DNA of 64,000 nucleotides from Marinobacter sp. EhC06 (GCF_001650915.1 NZ_LXYO01000037.1:1-64000); one strand, 5' to 3'; counted from the first letter of the stretch, positions 9,237-18,582 are shown. Notes: generated from the sequence alone by a model not told the origin. A program made the numbers and translations.

Positions 9237-10361
9237 TCACACAATCACCAGATTGTCCCGGTGGATCATCTCCTCGCCCGACATATAGCCAAGAATTTCG
9301 GTAATCCGGTCACTGGACCGGCCGGCAATGGCCCTGGCTTCATCGGCGTCGTAATTCACCAGCCCCCGGGCAATTTCACGGCCACTCTGATCGAAGCAGG
9401 ACACCATCTCCCCACGCCGGAACTGCCCTGAAACCCCTTTAACGCCCACCGGGAGAAGACTGCGCCCACCAAGACAGAGCACTTTTACGGCGCCATCATC
9501 CAATGTCAGCCTGCCACGAGTCTGCAGATGACTGGCGAGCCACTGCTTTCGCGCAGCAATTCGACCCTGCTCCGGCAATAACAGAGTGCCGATCACATCA
9601 CCCTGCCGCAGCCGGCCAATCACGCCCTCAATACGACCACCAACAATGACAGTAAATGCCCCGGATCGTGCAGCAAGCCGAGCAGCCCGCAACTTGGTCT
9701 GCATACCGCCGCGACCCAGAACCCCGGCGCCACCACCGGCCATGGCATCCAGCTCGCGATCACCGGCCCGGCGCTCGGTCACCAGGCGGGCATCCGCATG
9801 CTTCCTCGGATCCTTGTCAAACAAACCCAGTTGGTCAGTCAGGATAATCAGGCCATCGGCCTCAATCAGATTGGCAACCAGCGCGCCCAGGGTGTCGTTA
9901 TCGCCAAACCGGATCTCGTCAGTGACAACGGTGTCGTTTTCATTAACGATTGGCACCACACCCAGGTTCAGCAAGGCGCGGAGGGTGCCACGGCCATTCA
10001 GGTAACGCTTACGGTCCGACAGGTCGTCATGGGTAAGCAGAATCTGCGCGGTATGGATGTTATGCCGCTTGAACTGCGCCTCCCAGGTCTGCACCAACCC
10101 CATCTGACCGACAGCTGCCGCCGCCTGAAGCTCATGGAGCTGCTCAGGCCTGACGGTCCAGCCAAGCCGACTCATCCCTTCGGCTACCGAGCCAGAGGAG
10201 ACAACGACCACCTCAACGCCGTCTTCGATCAGCTCTGCAATCTGATCAACCCATAACCCGAGAGCAGCCACGTCCAGGCCACGGCCGTCGTTGGTCAGCA
10301 AGGCGCTTCCGATCTTGATAACCAGGCGGCGGGCCTGGCGCAGCTGTAGGCGTTCAGTCAT
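9237..10361 (-). CDS. proB: Glutamate 5-kinase
   Basis: A 374-residue enzyme that phosphorylates glutamate in the first step of proline synthesis. The N-terminal amino-acid-kinase domain has VIKIGSALLTN, VVVVSSGSVAEG, IVNENDTV and the later GRGGMQTKL segment. A C-terminal PUA domain (about 280-360) includes LVNYDADEARAIAGR, as in E. coli ProB. Length is normal. It lies 36 nt behind obgE on the same strand, the usual obgE-proB order in Pseudomonas-like genomes, and ends at a shared terminator with rpsT. Confidence 0.97.
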   Translation of the reverse strand: MTERLQLRQARRLVIKIGSALLTNDGRGLDVAALGLWVDQIAELIEDGVEVVVVSSGSVAEGMSRLGWTVRPEQLHELQAAAAVGQMGLVQTWEAQFKRHNIHTAQILLTHDDLSDRKRYLNGRGTLRALLNLGVVPIVNENDTVVTDEIRFGDNDTLGALVANLIEADGLIILTDQLGLFDKDPRKHADARLVTERRAGDRELDAMAGGGAGVLGRGGMQTKLRAARLAARSGAFTVIVGGRIEGVIGRLRQGDVIGTLLLPEQGRIAARKQWLASHLQTRGRLTLDDGAVKVLCLGGRSLLPVGVKGVSGQFRRGEMVSCFDQSGREIARGLVNYDADEARAIAGRSSDRITEILGYMSGEEMIHRDNLVIV

Positions 10362-10397
10362 GGTTCGTGAGCAATCTCTCTGGTGTCAGTCCTGCTT

Positions 10398-11591
10398 TTA
10401 CTCCGGGGCGTAGACCACTTCGACGTCGTAATCATCATCGTCAAAGTCGTCGTCATCGTCCTCTTCACGGGCCGCGCGCCGCGCCTGGCGCTCGGCTTCA
10501 ATACGGGCGCGAGCCTCGTCGTCCATCTGCCGGCGTCGCTGCGCTTCCCGCTCGGCAAATTCCGGATTCTGAGCTTCTTCTTCGGCCTGCTCTTCAATCC
10601 AGCGCATGACAGCCTGAGCCAGGGATTTGGTGCCCTCGCCGCTGAGCGCGGAAATCCGGAACACCGGCCCCTGCCACCCGAGCTCATCGATGATCGCCTG
10701 ACAATGGGCATCGCGGTCTTCCTCGGCCACCATGTCAACCTTGTTCAGCACCAGCCACCTCGGGCGGTTGGCGAGGGTTTCACTGAACTTCTCCAGCTCA
10801 TGCTCGATCGCTCTTACCGCATCGGCGGGCGACGAGCCATCGTATGGCGCCACATCCACAAGATGCAGTAGCAGCCGGGTACGAACAAGATGCTTCAGGA
10901 AGCGGATACCCAGGCCCGCACCTTCGGCGGCACCTTCAATCAAACCGGGAATATCGGCAATCACGAAACTCTGGTGCGCCTGCACACTGACCACACCAAG
11001 ATTGGGTACAAGCGTGGTAAACGGATAGTCCGCGACTTTCGGGCGGGCCGCCGATACCGAACGGATGAAGGTGGACTTGCCGGCATTGGGCATACCCAGC
11101 AGCCCCACGTCTGCCAGCACCTTCAGCTCCAGCCTGAGGTTACGCAACTCACCATCCGAGCCCTTGGTGGTCTGGCGTGGCGCACGGTTCACCGAGGATT
11201 TGAAGCGGGTATTACCAAGACCATGAAAACCCGCCTGGGCAACCTTCAGGCGCTGACCGGCGTGGGTCAGATCGCCCAGGACCTCGTGGGTGTCCATATC
11301 GACCACCGTGGTGCCGACCGGAACAGGCAGAACCAGGTCCTCGCCTTTATTGCCGGTACAGTTGCGGCCGGAGCCTGGCTCGCCATTCTGGGCCTTGTGT
11401 TTGCGCTGGAACCGGTAGTCGATCAGCGTGTTCAACGACTCCTCGGCTTCCAGATACACGGAACCACCATCGCCCCCGTCGCCACCATCGGGGCCACCCT
11501 TGGGAACGTATTTTTCACGCCGGAAGCTTAGGCAGCCGTGACCGCCCTTGCCGGCTTCCACAATGATGGTGGCTTCGTCTACGAATTTCAT
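10398..11591 (-). CDS. obgE: Obg-family GTPase (CgtA/ObgE)
   Basis: A 397-residue ribosome-associated GTPase. The N-terminal Obg fold is glycine-rich (GGDGGDGGSVYLEA, about 30-45). The G domain has G1 GMPNAGKST (about 167), DIPGLIEGA (G3) and NKVDM (G4). The C-terminal extension is highly acidic, with a long Asp run before VEVVYAPE. It acts in 50S maturation and the stringent response. It lies leftward of rplU-rpmA as in most gammaproteobacteria, but an intrinsic terminator separates it from rpmA. Confidence 0.97.
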   Translation of the reverse strand: MKFVDEATIIVEAGKGGHGCLSFRREKYVPKGGPDGGDGGDGGSVYLEAEESLNTLIDYRFQRKHKAQNGEPGSGRNCTGNKGEDLVLPVPVGTTVVDMDTHEVLGDLTHAGQRLKVAQAGFHGLGNTRFKSSVNRAPRQTTKGSDGELRNLRLELKVLADVGLLGMPNAGKSTFIRSVSAARPKVADYPFTTLVPNLGVVSVQAHQSFVIADIPGLIEGAAEGAGLGIRFLKHLVRTRLLLHLVDVAPYDGSSPADAVRAIEHELEKFSETLANRPRWLVLNKVDMVAEEDRDAHCQAIIDELGWQGPVFRISALSGEGTKSLAQAVMRWIEEQAEEEAQNPEFAEREAQRRRQMDDEARARIEAERQARRAAREEDDDDDFDDDDYDVEVVYAPE

Positions 11592-11622
11592 GAATCAACC
11601 CTTTGCGCCATGCGCATAAACT

Positions 11623-11659
11623 AAAAAGCCCCGCAGCCTCTAGGAAGCTTTGCGGGGCT
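11623..11659 (-). terminator. Intrinsic terminator after rpmA
   Basis: The stem AGCCCCGCA / TGCGGGGCT (11627-11635 with 11651-11659) is followed on the minus strand by a run of five T. It lies between rpmA and obgE and would end or attenuate the rplU-rpmA transcript. Confidence 0.85.
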
Positions 11660-11735
11660 CCGGATGGCTCTGAACACCTGATAATATCAGGATATCAGCG
11701 CCACCCAAGGTTCGACAGAACCGGATCGCCGCTGC

Positions 11736-11996
11736 TTACGCAGCCGGAACGATGCTCACGAACTTACGGCTCTGCGGGCCTTTGACTTCGAACTTCACCT
11801 GACCTTCCGCTTTCGCGAACAGGGTGTGGTCCTTGCCAATGCCAACGTTGCTACCAGCGTGGAAACGAGTGCCACGCTGACGAATGATGATGCTGCCTGC
11901 AGATACGGTCTCACCGCCATAGCGCTTCACACCAAGTCGTTTCGACTCGGAATCGCGACCGTTACGGGTACTACCTGCTGCCTTTTTATGAGCCAT
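11736..11996 (-). CDS. rpmA: 50S ribosomal protein L27
   Basis: An 86-residue protein starting MAHKKAAGSTRNGRDSESKR, the L27 signature. Its N-terminal arm reaches the peptidyl-transferase centre. There is no N-terminal extension of the Firmicutes type, so no protease processing is expected. It lies 36 nt after rplU on the same strand with AGGAGG before its start. Confidence 0.98.
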   Translation of the reverse strand: MAHKKAAGSTRNGRDSESKRLGVKRYGGETVSAGSIIIRQRGTRFHAGSNVGIGKDHTLFAKAEGQVKFEVKGPQSRKFVSIVPAA

Positions 11997-12032
11997 TACC
12001 AGCCTCCTTATTTAAGGGGTAATTCGAGAGCC

Positions 12033-12344
12033 TCAGCCCTTGATACCCGTGATCTTGACTTCAGTAAACCACTGACGGTGGCCCTGACGCTTCATGTGGT
12101 GCTTACGACGACGGAACTTGATGATCTGAACCTTGTCGTGACGGCCGTGGCTAACCACTTCCGCTGTCACTTTGGCACCATCAACAACCGGCGCGCCTAC
12201 CTGAACTTTGTCGCCGTCGGCGATCAGCAGAACGCGATCGAACTCAACGTTGCCACCGGTTTCAACTTCCAGCTTTTCCAGCTTCAGGGTTTCGCCTTCC
12301 TTTACACGGTGCTGCTTACCACCGCTAACAATAACTGCGTACAT
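12033..12344 (-). CDS. rplU: 50S ribosomal protein L21
   Basis: A 103-residue protein starting MYAVIVSGGKQHRV and ending with the basic KFRRRKHHMKRQGHRQ region, the L21 signature. It binds 23S rRNA in the large subunit. First gene of the rplU-rpmA operon, driven by a promoter at 12456-12484 and divergent from ispB, the standard gammaproteobacterial arrangement. Confidence 0.98.
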   Translation of the reverse strand: MYAVIVSGGKQHRVKEGETLKLEKLEVETGGNVEFDRVLLIADGDKVQVGAPVVDGAKVTAEVVSHGRHDKVQIIKFRRRKHHMKRQGHRQWFTEVKITGIKG

Positions 12345-12455
12345 TCACTCGTTCTCCACGATTGACCCATCCCTGCTCTTATCCACCTGGTTCTAAGGGA
12401 GGCGCTCTGGCGACCCTATAGCAGGGAGCGCAGGTTGGGATGAGTTGGGCGCGTG

Positions 12456-12484
12456 ATTGTACGAAAAGACGCACCGCAACACAA
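12456..12484 (-). promoter_or_regulatory. Probable promoter of rplU-rpmA
   Basis: On the minus strand TTGTGT (12479-12484) and TACAAT (12456-12461) are spaced by 17 bp, about 110 bp upstream of rplU. The -10 box is near-consensus and the -35 box is weak. Confidence 0.55.
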
Positions 12485-12490
12485 GCCAAG

Positions 12491-12519
12491 TTGACACTAC
12501 CTTCGGCAATACCTAGCAT
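12491..12519 (+). promoter_or_regulatory. Sigma-70 promoter of ispB
   Basis: TTGACA (12491-12496), 17 bp, then TAGCAT (12514-12519). It runs back to back with the rplU promoter; the two -35 boxes are only 6 bp apart. Confidence 0.65.
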
Positions 12520-12587
12520 TGCCGCGACCTGCCTTTAATATCAACGATCGTAACGACGATAACACCAGCAAGGGATCCACAAGCCGC

Positions 12588-13556
12588 ATGACAGCCCAGC
12601 GCATTTACGACACCGTGGCCGACGACTTCAGCCGCGTTAATGATCTGATCATCCAGCGGCTTTCCTCAGATGTTCCCCTGGTGGAGAAAATCGCCCAGTA
12701 CATCATTGAAAGCGGCGGCAAGCGCTTGAGACCGTTGCTGGTTCTGCTTTCCAGCCAGGCCGCCGGCTACGAGGAAAACGACCATCTCAAGCTCGCCGCC
12801 GTGATCGAATTCCTGCACACCGCCACCCTGCTACACGACGATGTAGTGGACACCTCAGACATGCGCCGGGGCCGGAGCACCGCCAACGCCCGCTGGGGCA
12901 ACGCGCCAAGCGTTCTGGTAGGTGATTTCCTCTACGCCCGTGCTTTCGAGATGATGGTGGAGCTGAAAAGCCTGCGCATAATGGACGTCCTGTCCCATGC
13001 CACGGCGGTAATCGCTGAAGGCGAGGTCATGCAGCTGATGAACGTGAAAAACCCGGACCTCACGGAAGACCAGTACATGAAGGTCATCCACAACAAGACC
13101 GCCATGCTGTTCGAAGCCGCCTCTCACACCGGCGCCCTGCTCGCCGCTGCCGGTGAGGAGCAGGAACTGGGGCTGAAAGACTACGGCAAGCACCTGGGCC
13201 TTGCTTTCCAGCTGGTTGACGATGTGCTGGATTACCGGGGCGATGCCGAAGCCATGGGCAAGAATGTCGGCGACGACCTGGCTGAAGGCAAAACTACTCT
13301 ACCCCTGATCCACGCCATGACCCACGGGACCGAGGACGAGCGGCAGCTTATCCGTCAGGCGATCCGAAAAGGCGGCCTGGATGATCTGCCCCGCATCCTC
13401 GATATCGTTGAGCGCTCAGGTGCGATCGAATACACCATGACCAAGGCCCGGGAGCAGGCCGCGTTGGCCGCCGGCTGCCTGAAATGCCTTCCCGAATCGG
13501 CGCACAAGGAAGCGATGGTATTGCTGACTGACATTGCGGTTGCGCGGGTTAGCTAG
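12588..13556 (+). CDS. ispB: Octaprenyl diphosphate synthase
   Basis: A 322-residue trans-prenyltransferase that makes the long isoprenoid tail of ubiquinone. The first Asp-rich motif is in LLHDDVVDTSDMRRG (about residue 85) and the second in LVDDVLDYRGD (about 212). GGKRLRPLLVLL near 45 is also typical. I start at ATG 12588 (MTAQRIYDTVADDF), which aligns with the usual IspB start. The longer frame from 12519 begins inside the promoter. Confidence 0.95.
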   Translation: MTAQRIYDTVADDFSRVNDLIIQRLSSDVPLVEKIAQYIIESGGKRLRPLLVLLSSQAAGYEENDHLKLAAVIEFLHTATLLHDDVVDTSDMRRGRSTANARWGNAPSVLVGDFLYARAFEMMVELKSLRIMDVLSHATAVIAEGEVMQLMNVKNPDLTEDQYMKVIHNKTAMLFEAASHTGALLAAAGEEQELGLKDYGKHLGLAFQLVDDVLDYRGDAEAMGKNVGDDLAEGKTTLPLIHAMTHGTEDERQLIRQAIRKGGLDDLPRILDIVERSGAIEYTMTKAREQAALAAGCLKCLPESAHKEAMVLLTDIAVARVS

Positions 13557-13577
13557 TGAGCCTTTTCGCTAGCGGTT

Positions 13578-13669
13578 TGTCGGATTACGGCTTCGCTTAA
13601 TCCGACCTACGTTTTCATGCAGCTGGTTGACCCCGGGTAGGTCGGATTAGGCGAAGCCGTAATCCGACA
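13578..13669. repeat. Paired palindromic extragenic repeat (copy 1)
   Basis: A 33-bp inverted repeat. The left arm 13578-13610 begins TGTCGGATTACGGCTTCG; the right arm 13637-13669 is its near-exact reverse complement. It lies between the convergent ispB and glutathionyl-hydroquinone reductase genes. A second copy sits at 62344-62437 between ettA and radA, so this is a dispersed REP-like element. Confidence 0.9.
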
Positions 13670-13684
13670 CTGGTCACCAGCAAC

Positions 13685-14671
13685 TCACCCCAAGACTTCC
13701 CTGCCATGGGGCGAATCAAAGTCCAGCTGCGGCCCGACTGGCACGATCTGCGTCGGGTTAATGGTTCTCTGGCTTACATAGTAATGACGCTTGATCTGAT
13801 CGATATCTACGGTCTCCGCCACGCCAGGCACCTGGTAGAGATCCCGAACGTAGGCGGAAAGCGCCGGAAAATCACTGATCCGCTGGCGGTTGCACTTGAA
13901 ATGGCTGTAGTACACGGCATCGAACCGGATCAGCGTCGTGAACAGGCGCCAGTCAGCCTCGGTGAGCTGACCACCTACCAGATAGCGCCGGCCAGACAAC
14001 CGCTCCTCAAGCCAGTCGAGTGAGTCGAACAGCGCGTTGTACGCCTCCTCGTATTTGTCTTGCGCCGTGGCAAAACCCGCCTTGTAGACACCATTATTGA
14101 CCGTGTCATAGACCCGGGCATTTACCTCATCAATCTCGCCTTGCAGATCATCAGGGTAGAAATCCAGGTCGGTCCGAACACCCTCGAGGCCATCAAACGC
14201 CGAATTGAACATTCGGATAATCTCGGCAGACTCGTTGCTCGCAATCGTCTCCTTCTGCTTGTCCCACAAGGTCGGCACCGTTACCCGGCCGGAGTACTCG
14301 GGGGCGGCCTTGGTATAGACCTGGTGCATGAAACGGAATCCGTGGAGATGATCCCGATGCTGCTCACTGTCGGGCCGGAACTCCCAGCCGTTTTCCACCA
14401 TGTCCGGGTGCACCACTGACACCGAAATGTGCTTCTCCAGCCCCTTGAGCTTCCGGAAAATCAAAGTCCGGTGCGCCCAGGGGCAGGCCATGGATACATA
14501 CAGGTGATAGCGCCCGGATTCCGCCTTGAAACCGCCTTCGCCATCCGGCCCCGGCGAGCCATCGGCGGTCACCCAGTTCCGAAACCGGGCCGCCTCCCGT
14601 TCAAATTTGCCACCGGTCTTGTCGGTGTCATACCACTTGTCGTGCCATTTGCCGTCAATCAGCAGGCCCAT
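13685..14671 (-). CDS. yqjG: Glutathionyl-hydroquinone reductase (Xi-class GST)
   Basis: A 328-residue enzyme of the YqjG/ECM4/PcpF group. The thioredoxin-like N-terminal half has the catalytic motif ACPWAHRT (about residues 62-69). The C-terminal half is all-helical GST fold with LVGGQLTEADWRLFTTLIRFD (split here for length). It reduces glutathionyl-hydroquinones to free hydroquinone using GSH, a quinone detoxification step. The convergence with ispB (quinone synthesis) may be chance. The divergent LysR gene is its probable regulator. Confidence 0.93.
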   Translation of the reverse strand: MGLLIDGKWHDKWYDTDKTGGKFEREAARFRNWVTADGSPGPDGEGGFKAESGRYHLYVSMACPWAHRTLIFRKLKGLEKHISVSVVHPDMVENGWEFRPDSEQHRDHLHGFRFMHQVYTKAAPEYSGRVTVPTLWDKQKETIASNESAEIIRMFNSAFDGLEGVRTDLDFYPDDLQGEIDEVNARVYDTVNNGVYKAGFATAQDKYEEAYNALFDSLDWLEERLSGRRYLVGGQLTEADWRLFTTLIRFDAVYYSHFKCNRQRISDFPALSAYVRDLYQVPGVAETVDIDQIKRHYYVSQRTINPTQIVPVGPQLDFDSPHGREVLG

Positions 14672-14786
14672 GATGCCCTCCCGTTAAAATTCCTGAACAT
14701 GATGAAATCAATATGGGCAGAATACCGGGGACCCTGCTACGCTCTCAAACAAGCATTTCTGGCCAACAACCTCAGATTATTCGAAC

Positions 14787-15698
14787 ATGCATACAGCCAT
14801 CACCATAGACGCCCTCAAAGTCCTTGATGCCATAGACCGCAAAGGCAGCTTTGCCGGTGCTGCCAACGAACTGTTCCGGGTTCCTTCTGCCATCAGTTAC
14901 ACCGTGCAGAAACTGGAAGAGGATCTGAACGTGGCCATTTACGACCGCACTGGCCACCGCGCGCGACTGACACCGGCCGGCCGGTATCTTTTGGAAGAGG
15001 GTCGTACCCTCCTGGAAGCAGCAGAGAACCTCGCGCACACCACCCGCCAGGTCGCCCAGGGCTGGGAAACCCGTTTAAGGATCGGCTTCAACTCTCTCCT
15101 GCCTGCGGAATGCCTGTTTCCGGCAATCCAGGAATTCTATGAGCTGGGCGTGCCGGTGGATGTGCAAATTGTGGAAGAGGTTTTCGCCGGTACCTGGGAT
15201 GCGCTGCAAAGCCGCCGGGTGGACCTGATTATAGGCGCCGATAATTTCAGCAAGCCGGCCGGAAACTACACGACCAAATCCCTGGGCGACATGCCGTTCG
15301 TTTTTGCCGTTGCCTCCGATCACCCCCTGGCGGATGCTGAAGCGCCGCTGTCCGAGGACGACATCTCCCGTTATCCGGCAGCCGTCGCTGCAGACACATC
15401 AAGGTCCCTGCCCCCGGGCCACGCCGGCATATTCCACCGTCAGCGAACCCTGACTGTGGCCAACATTGATCAGAAGATCGCCATACAGGTCGCCGGCCTT
15501 GGCGTGGGATGGTTACCCAGGGCAAGAATCAGCGAAGAGCTGAACGAAGGAAAACTGGTCATCAAGGACGTTCAGGAATCGCGCCAGCCAATTAAACTGC
15601 ACTTGGCCCGGCATGCCGAAGACCAGGGCAAGGCCTTGATGTGGTTCTGGGACCGACTTAGCTCGGAGGGAGCCGTTTCCGACTGGCTAACAGGCTGA
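14787..15698 (+). CDS. LysR-family regulator, YhaJ-like
   Basis: A 303-residue LysR protein. The N-terminal winged HTH (about 8-65; FAGAANELFRVPSAISYTVQKLE) is followed by a periplasmic-binding-like effector domain. It is divergent from the glutathionyl-hydroquinone reductase gene with a 115-bp shared control region. In E. coli, yqjG lies close to yhaJ, whose product responds to quinone-type compounds, so a link to quinone stress is a reasonable inference. No operator was defined. Confidence 0.85.
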   Translation: MHTAITIDALKVLDAIDRKGSFAGAANELFRVPSAISYTVQKLEEDLNVAIYDRTGHRARLTPAGRYLLEEGRTLLEAAENLAHTTRQVAQGWETRLRIGFNSLLPAECLFPAIQEFYELGVPVDVQIVEEVFAGTWDALQSRRVDLIIGADNFSKPAGNYTTKSLGDMPFVFAVASDHPLADAEAPLSEDDISRYPAAVAADTSRSLPPGHAGIFHRQRTLTVANIDQKIAIQVAGLGVGWLPRARISEELNEGKLVIKDVQESRQPIKLHLARHAEDQGKALMWFWDRLSSEGAVSDWLTG

Positions 15699-15814
15699 AA
15701 ATAAAGCAAATGATATGACTTCAACTCGGAGTCAAACCAGGCAAATGAGTCAACCGTTTACCGGGACACTTCGTTTATACTGCAGCTGAAACCAACGCCG
15801 AAGGGAGCTCTCTG

Positions 15815-17344
15815 ATGCGGCAACTGTCGGAACTGGATGCCTCGTTCCTGTATCTGGAGTCGGAAACCACACCGATGCACATCGGAGGCATCTATCTCTT
15901 CGATGCCTCCGAGCGGGAGCAACCGCTGGCCTTCAGCACCTTTGTCGCCTACCTTCGAAGCCGCCTGCATGTCGTGCCGGTTTTCCGGCAACGCCTGAAA
16001 GAAATCCCCCTGCGCCTGGGCCGCCCCTACTGGATTGATGATCCCGATTTCAGCATCGAGCGCCACCTCGCCTACGTTAACCTGGGCGAACACGGTCGCA
16101 AGGCAAGCCTGATGACGCTGGCCTCACGGATTCTGGAGGAACCGCTTAAAAGGGACCGACCCCTGTGGCACATCACCTTTGTTGACGGTTTCAAACTGGA
16201 CGAGGAGAACACCGGCAGCGACGGCTTCGCTCTCATCGTCAAATTGCACCACGCTGCTATCGACGCCTTCAGCGGAGAGGAGATTATTGGCAAACTACTC
16301 GAGTACACACCCGAGCCCAGCCCAATTACGCCACCGCGACCCTGGCAGCCCAGACCAGAACCCTCGGAAGAGCGGGTCATGCTTCAGGCGGGCGCGAACA
16401 TCATTCGCACGCCCCTACAGATCACGTCTTTGGCGTTCAACGCCGCCGAGGCTACTGCCCGCGGCCTGATCCAGAAGCAGCTGCGCAAGCTGCCGTTGCC
16501 GCTTCCGCTGTTCTCAGCCCCCCACAGCCCCTTCAACCGCCAGATTACGGCAAATCGGCAGATTGTCGCCGCCAGCGTGGATCTTTCGAGACTTAAGGCG
16601 ATCAAAGCCTTCCTGGGGGATGTAACACTGAACGATGTGGTTTTGGGCCTTTGCGCCGAGGCCCTGAAGCGCTATCTGATCAGCGAGGGCGCCAATGCTG
16701 ACAAGTCCCTGGTGGCAATGACACCGATTTCGGTGCGTTCCAGCAGCCTGCGCCGGGCAACCGGAAACCAGATGTCCGCCATGCTGCTGGATCTGGCCAC
16801 CGATGAAACCAATCCTGCCCACCGCATTCGCCGGATACATTGGAACGCGGTTGCTTCGGAGCCCTACCGGGAGGCCATTGCTGCCGATCGGCTGACGGAA
16901 CTCCTACCGTCCACCATGCTGGCGCTGTCCGCGAGACTTTACTCGGAGTTGCAAATTGCCCAGCGTTACCAGCCAGTGTTCAATCTGCCAATCACCAACG
17001 TTCCCGGACCACAGGTGTCACTTTATCTGCAGGGCGCACGCCTGGTTCAGCAATACAATACGGCGCCGCTGTTCGACAGCATGGGGCTGGTCATTGTTGC
17101 GGTAAGCTATGAGGGAAGACTGACACTTAACTTCACCACCTGTCCGGACGTGGTGGCTAACGGAGAGTCGCTGCAGGCTCACGTGGATGACAGCCTCAGT
17201 GCCATCGAAAACGCCATGCAGCGGCTCGGAGCGGACGCTGACAAGGAGCCCATAGCGGCTTCCCCAACACAGACCCTTGCGGATGACGCCATGACCGCAC
17301 TGGAGGGACTTCTGAAGAAAGCCCTGAAACGTTTCAGGGCCTGA
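15815..17344 (+). CDS. Wax ester synthase / diacylglycerol acyltransferase (WS/DGAT)
   Basis: A 509-residue bifunctional acyltransferase that joins fatty acyl-CoA to fatty alcohol or diacylglycerol to form wax esters or triacylglycerol. The start RQLSELDASFLYLE and the later ND motif region LNDVVLGLCAEAL are typical. The active-site motif is HHAAIDA at residues 145-151, where the family consensus is HHxxxDG, so the final Gly is Ala. The C-terminal half has the conserved NLPITNVPGPQ segment. Marinobacter species carry several such paralogues, and this supports the taxonomic guess. It appears monocistronic. Confidence 0.92.
   Translation: MRQLSELDASFLYLESETTPMHIGGIYLFDASEREQPLAFSTFVAYLRSRLHVVPVFRQRLKEIPLRLGRPYWIDDPDFSIERHLAYVNLGEHGRKASLMTLASRILEEPLKRDRPLWHITFVDGFKLDEENTGSDGFALIVKLHHAAIDAFSGEEIIGKLLEYTPEPSPITPPRPWQPRPEPSEERVMLQAGANIIRTPLQITSLAFNAAEATARGLIQKQLRKLPLPLPLFSAPHSPFNRQITANRQIVAASVDLSRLKAIKAFLGDVTLNDVVLGLCAEALKRYLISEGANADKSLVAMTPISVRSSSLRRATGNQMSAMLLDLATDETNPAHRIRRIHWNAVASEPYREAIAADRLTELLPSTMLALSARLYSELQIAQRYQPVFNLPITNVPGPQVSLYLQGARLVQQYNTAPLFDSMGLVIVAVSYEGRLTLNFTTCPDVVANGESLQAHVDDSLSAIENAMQRLGADADKEPIAASPTQTLADDAMTALEGLLKKALKRFRA
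17321..17340. repeat. Perfect 20-bp palindrome at the WS/DGAT 3' end
   Basis: GCCCTGAAACGTTTCAGGGC overlaps the last codons of the acyltransferase gene. It has no loop and no U-tract, so it could be a protein-binding site as easily as a transcription stop. Confidence 0.6.
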
Positions 17345-17377
17345 AACGGCCCCGGAAACGGTCAAGCAAGACTCAGG

Positions 17378-18073
17378 TTACTCAAACGCCCAACGAAGAA
17401 ACGCCTTTTTCTCCTCGTCACTCGCTGTTTCCCAGATGGTTTTCAGCTGTTCAAGCGCGTTATCACCACTTACCAGAGAGCTCCCGGAGGTAGATTCCGG
17501 AATCGGCGTGCGGGCAGCGGTCATCCGCTCACTCGGATCCCAAACGGTTGAAGTTGCCACAGACGCTCCCGCCAACGAGACGATCTCTGCGGAGAACTCC
17601 GGCATTTCCTGCTCGGCTTCCTGACGAGACTCCGGCTGATCAAAGTCGAAACGATAGGTTTCACCGGCTTCTGCTTCGAAACGAACAACCTGAGGCTCGC
17701 TCTCGATCACGTGAACTTTCGATTCTCCGTTTCTGACCACACCGCTTTTCGCCCAGATGGTCTTGTAGACAAAAACAACCTCGTTTTCACCGGGAAGCAG
17801 GGCGTAGTCGAGTGCCAGATCGTCCATCAGGAAGTTAGTCATGGCCCGGCCATTCACCCGGGTAACCCGGATTTCACCTGGTGCCTCAAGCGTGGCGGCA
17901 TTGGACGCTGCCGCTGGGTTGCCTTCCCAGGTTTCCACAACGCTGACACTGGAAGCACATCCCACCAGAGACATTACAACCATTGCACCCAGTGCGGCGC
18001 GAACGCGTGCGACGCCTCGGCGCCAGCCCTGTCCTGTTGATTGGAAAACACGGATCAGATGAGAAATGTTCAT
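17378..18073 (-). CDS. DUF2057-type lipoprotein
   Basis: A 231-residue predicted lipoprotein. Basic start, hydrophobic stretch and lipobox LVGC with Cys39. The first half of the mature part (IRVTRVNGRAMTNFLMDD... LPGENEVVFVYKTIWAK) matches the DUF2057/YccT pattern, a beta-rich domain of unknown function. YccT of E. coli is reported to dampen curli expression. The C-terminal third is low-complexity and ends in an acidic helix (EEKKAFLRWAFE). It is convergent with the WS/DGAT gene; a link between them is not supported. Confidence 0.72.
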   Translation of the reverse strand: MNISHLIRVFQSTGQGWRRGVARVRAALGAMVVMSLVGCASSVSVVETWEGNPAAASNAATLEAPGEIRVTRVNGRAMTNFLMDDLALDYALLPGENEVVFVYKTIWAKSGVVRNGESKVHVIESEPQVVRFEAEAGETYRFDFDQPESRQEAEQEMPEFSAEIVSLAGASVATSTVWDPSERMTAARTPIPESTSGSSLVSGDNALEQLKTIWETASDEEKKAFLRWAFE

Positions 18074-18343
18074 TTAGTCTCCTTGGCATGAGGATGGAAA
18101 TGGCGTCAGGCTGGCGCCAGTTTCGTAGCATTCTGACGAGTGCATCTGACAAGGGCAAGACAACCGCGCGCTTCGCCGGCACCATTCCGGATTTTTAATC
18201 CATGATCCCGATTGAGACCCAACCCGTAAAATTGTAAAAAAATGTTGAATTCGCCCTGAATTGGGTTAATTTTAAACAGATCGGCAGATATTAACGCGGC
18301 GCCCGAAAAGCAAAAACGAAAAGCGGGCAGTACAGGAGACGCC

Positions 18344-18547
18344 ATGGACACCCAACGCAGGACCGGAGAAGAAGGGCCGGTTCCCTTTCGCAGTAGTCGA
18401 TTCTTCTGCGTAGGGAGCAAGTGGTACTTCACCACCCGGGAAGGGTTTGACAGTGGCCCGTTCGCTTCACGGGAGCGCGCGGAAACAGGCCTCAAGCGCT
18501 TTTTGCACGTGGTCCGTATGCTGCCGGAAGAACAACAGCTTCACTGA
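18344..18547 (+). CDS. Small DUF6316-type protein
   Basis: A 67-residue protein with the conserved core PFRSSRFFCVGSKWYF, then TREGFDSGPFASRERAETGL. This pattern recurs in Marinobacter/Pseudomonas-type genomes as DUF6316. Function unknown. Two aromatic clusters and an Arg-rich start suggest a compact cytosolic domain. ATG 18344 has AGGAGAC just upstream. It is convergent with pgpA and shares a hairpin with it at the 3' side. Confidence 0.75.
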   Translation: MDTQRRTGEEGPVPFRSSRFFCVGSKWYFTTREGFDSGPFASRERAETGLKRFLHVVRMLPEEQQLH

Positions 18548-18556
18548 CAGGCCTTT

Positions 18557-18582
18557 GTGCCCGTCTAGACCATGACGGGCAC
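18557..18582. terminator. Hairpin between DUF6316 gene and pgpA
   Basis: The 9-bp arms GTGCCCGTC and GACGGGCAC are separated by 8 nt and cover the pgpA stop region. A transcription stop for the convergent genes is likely, but no strong U-tract follows on either strand. Confidence 0.45.
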
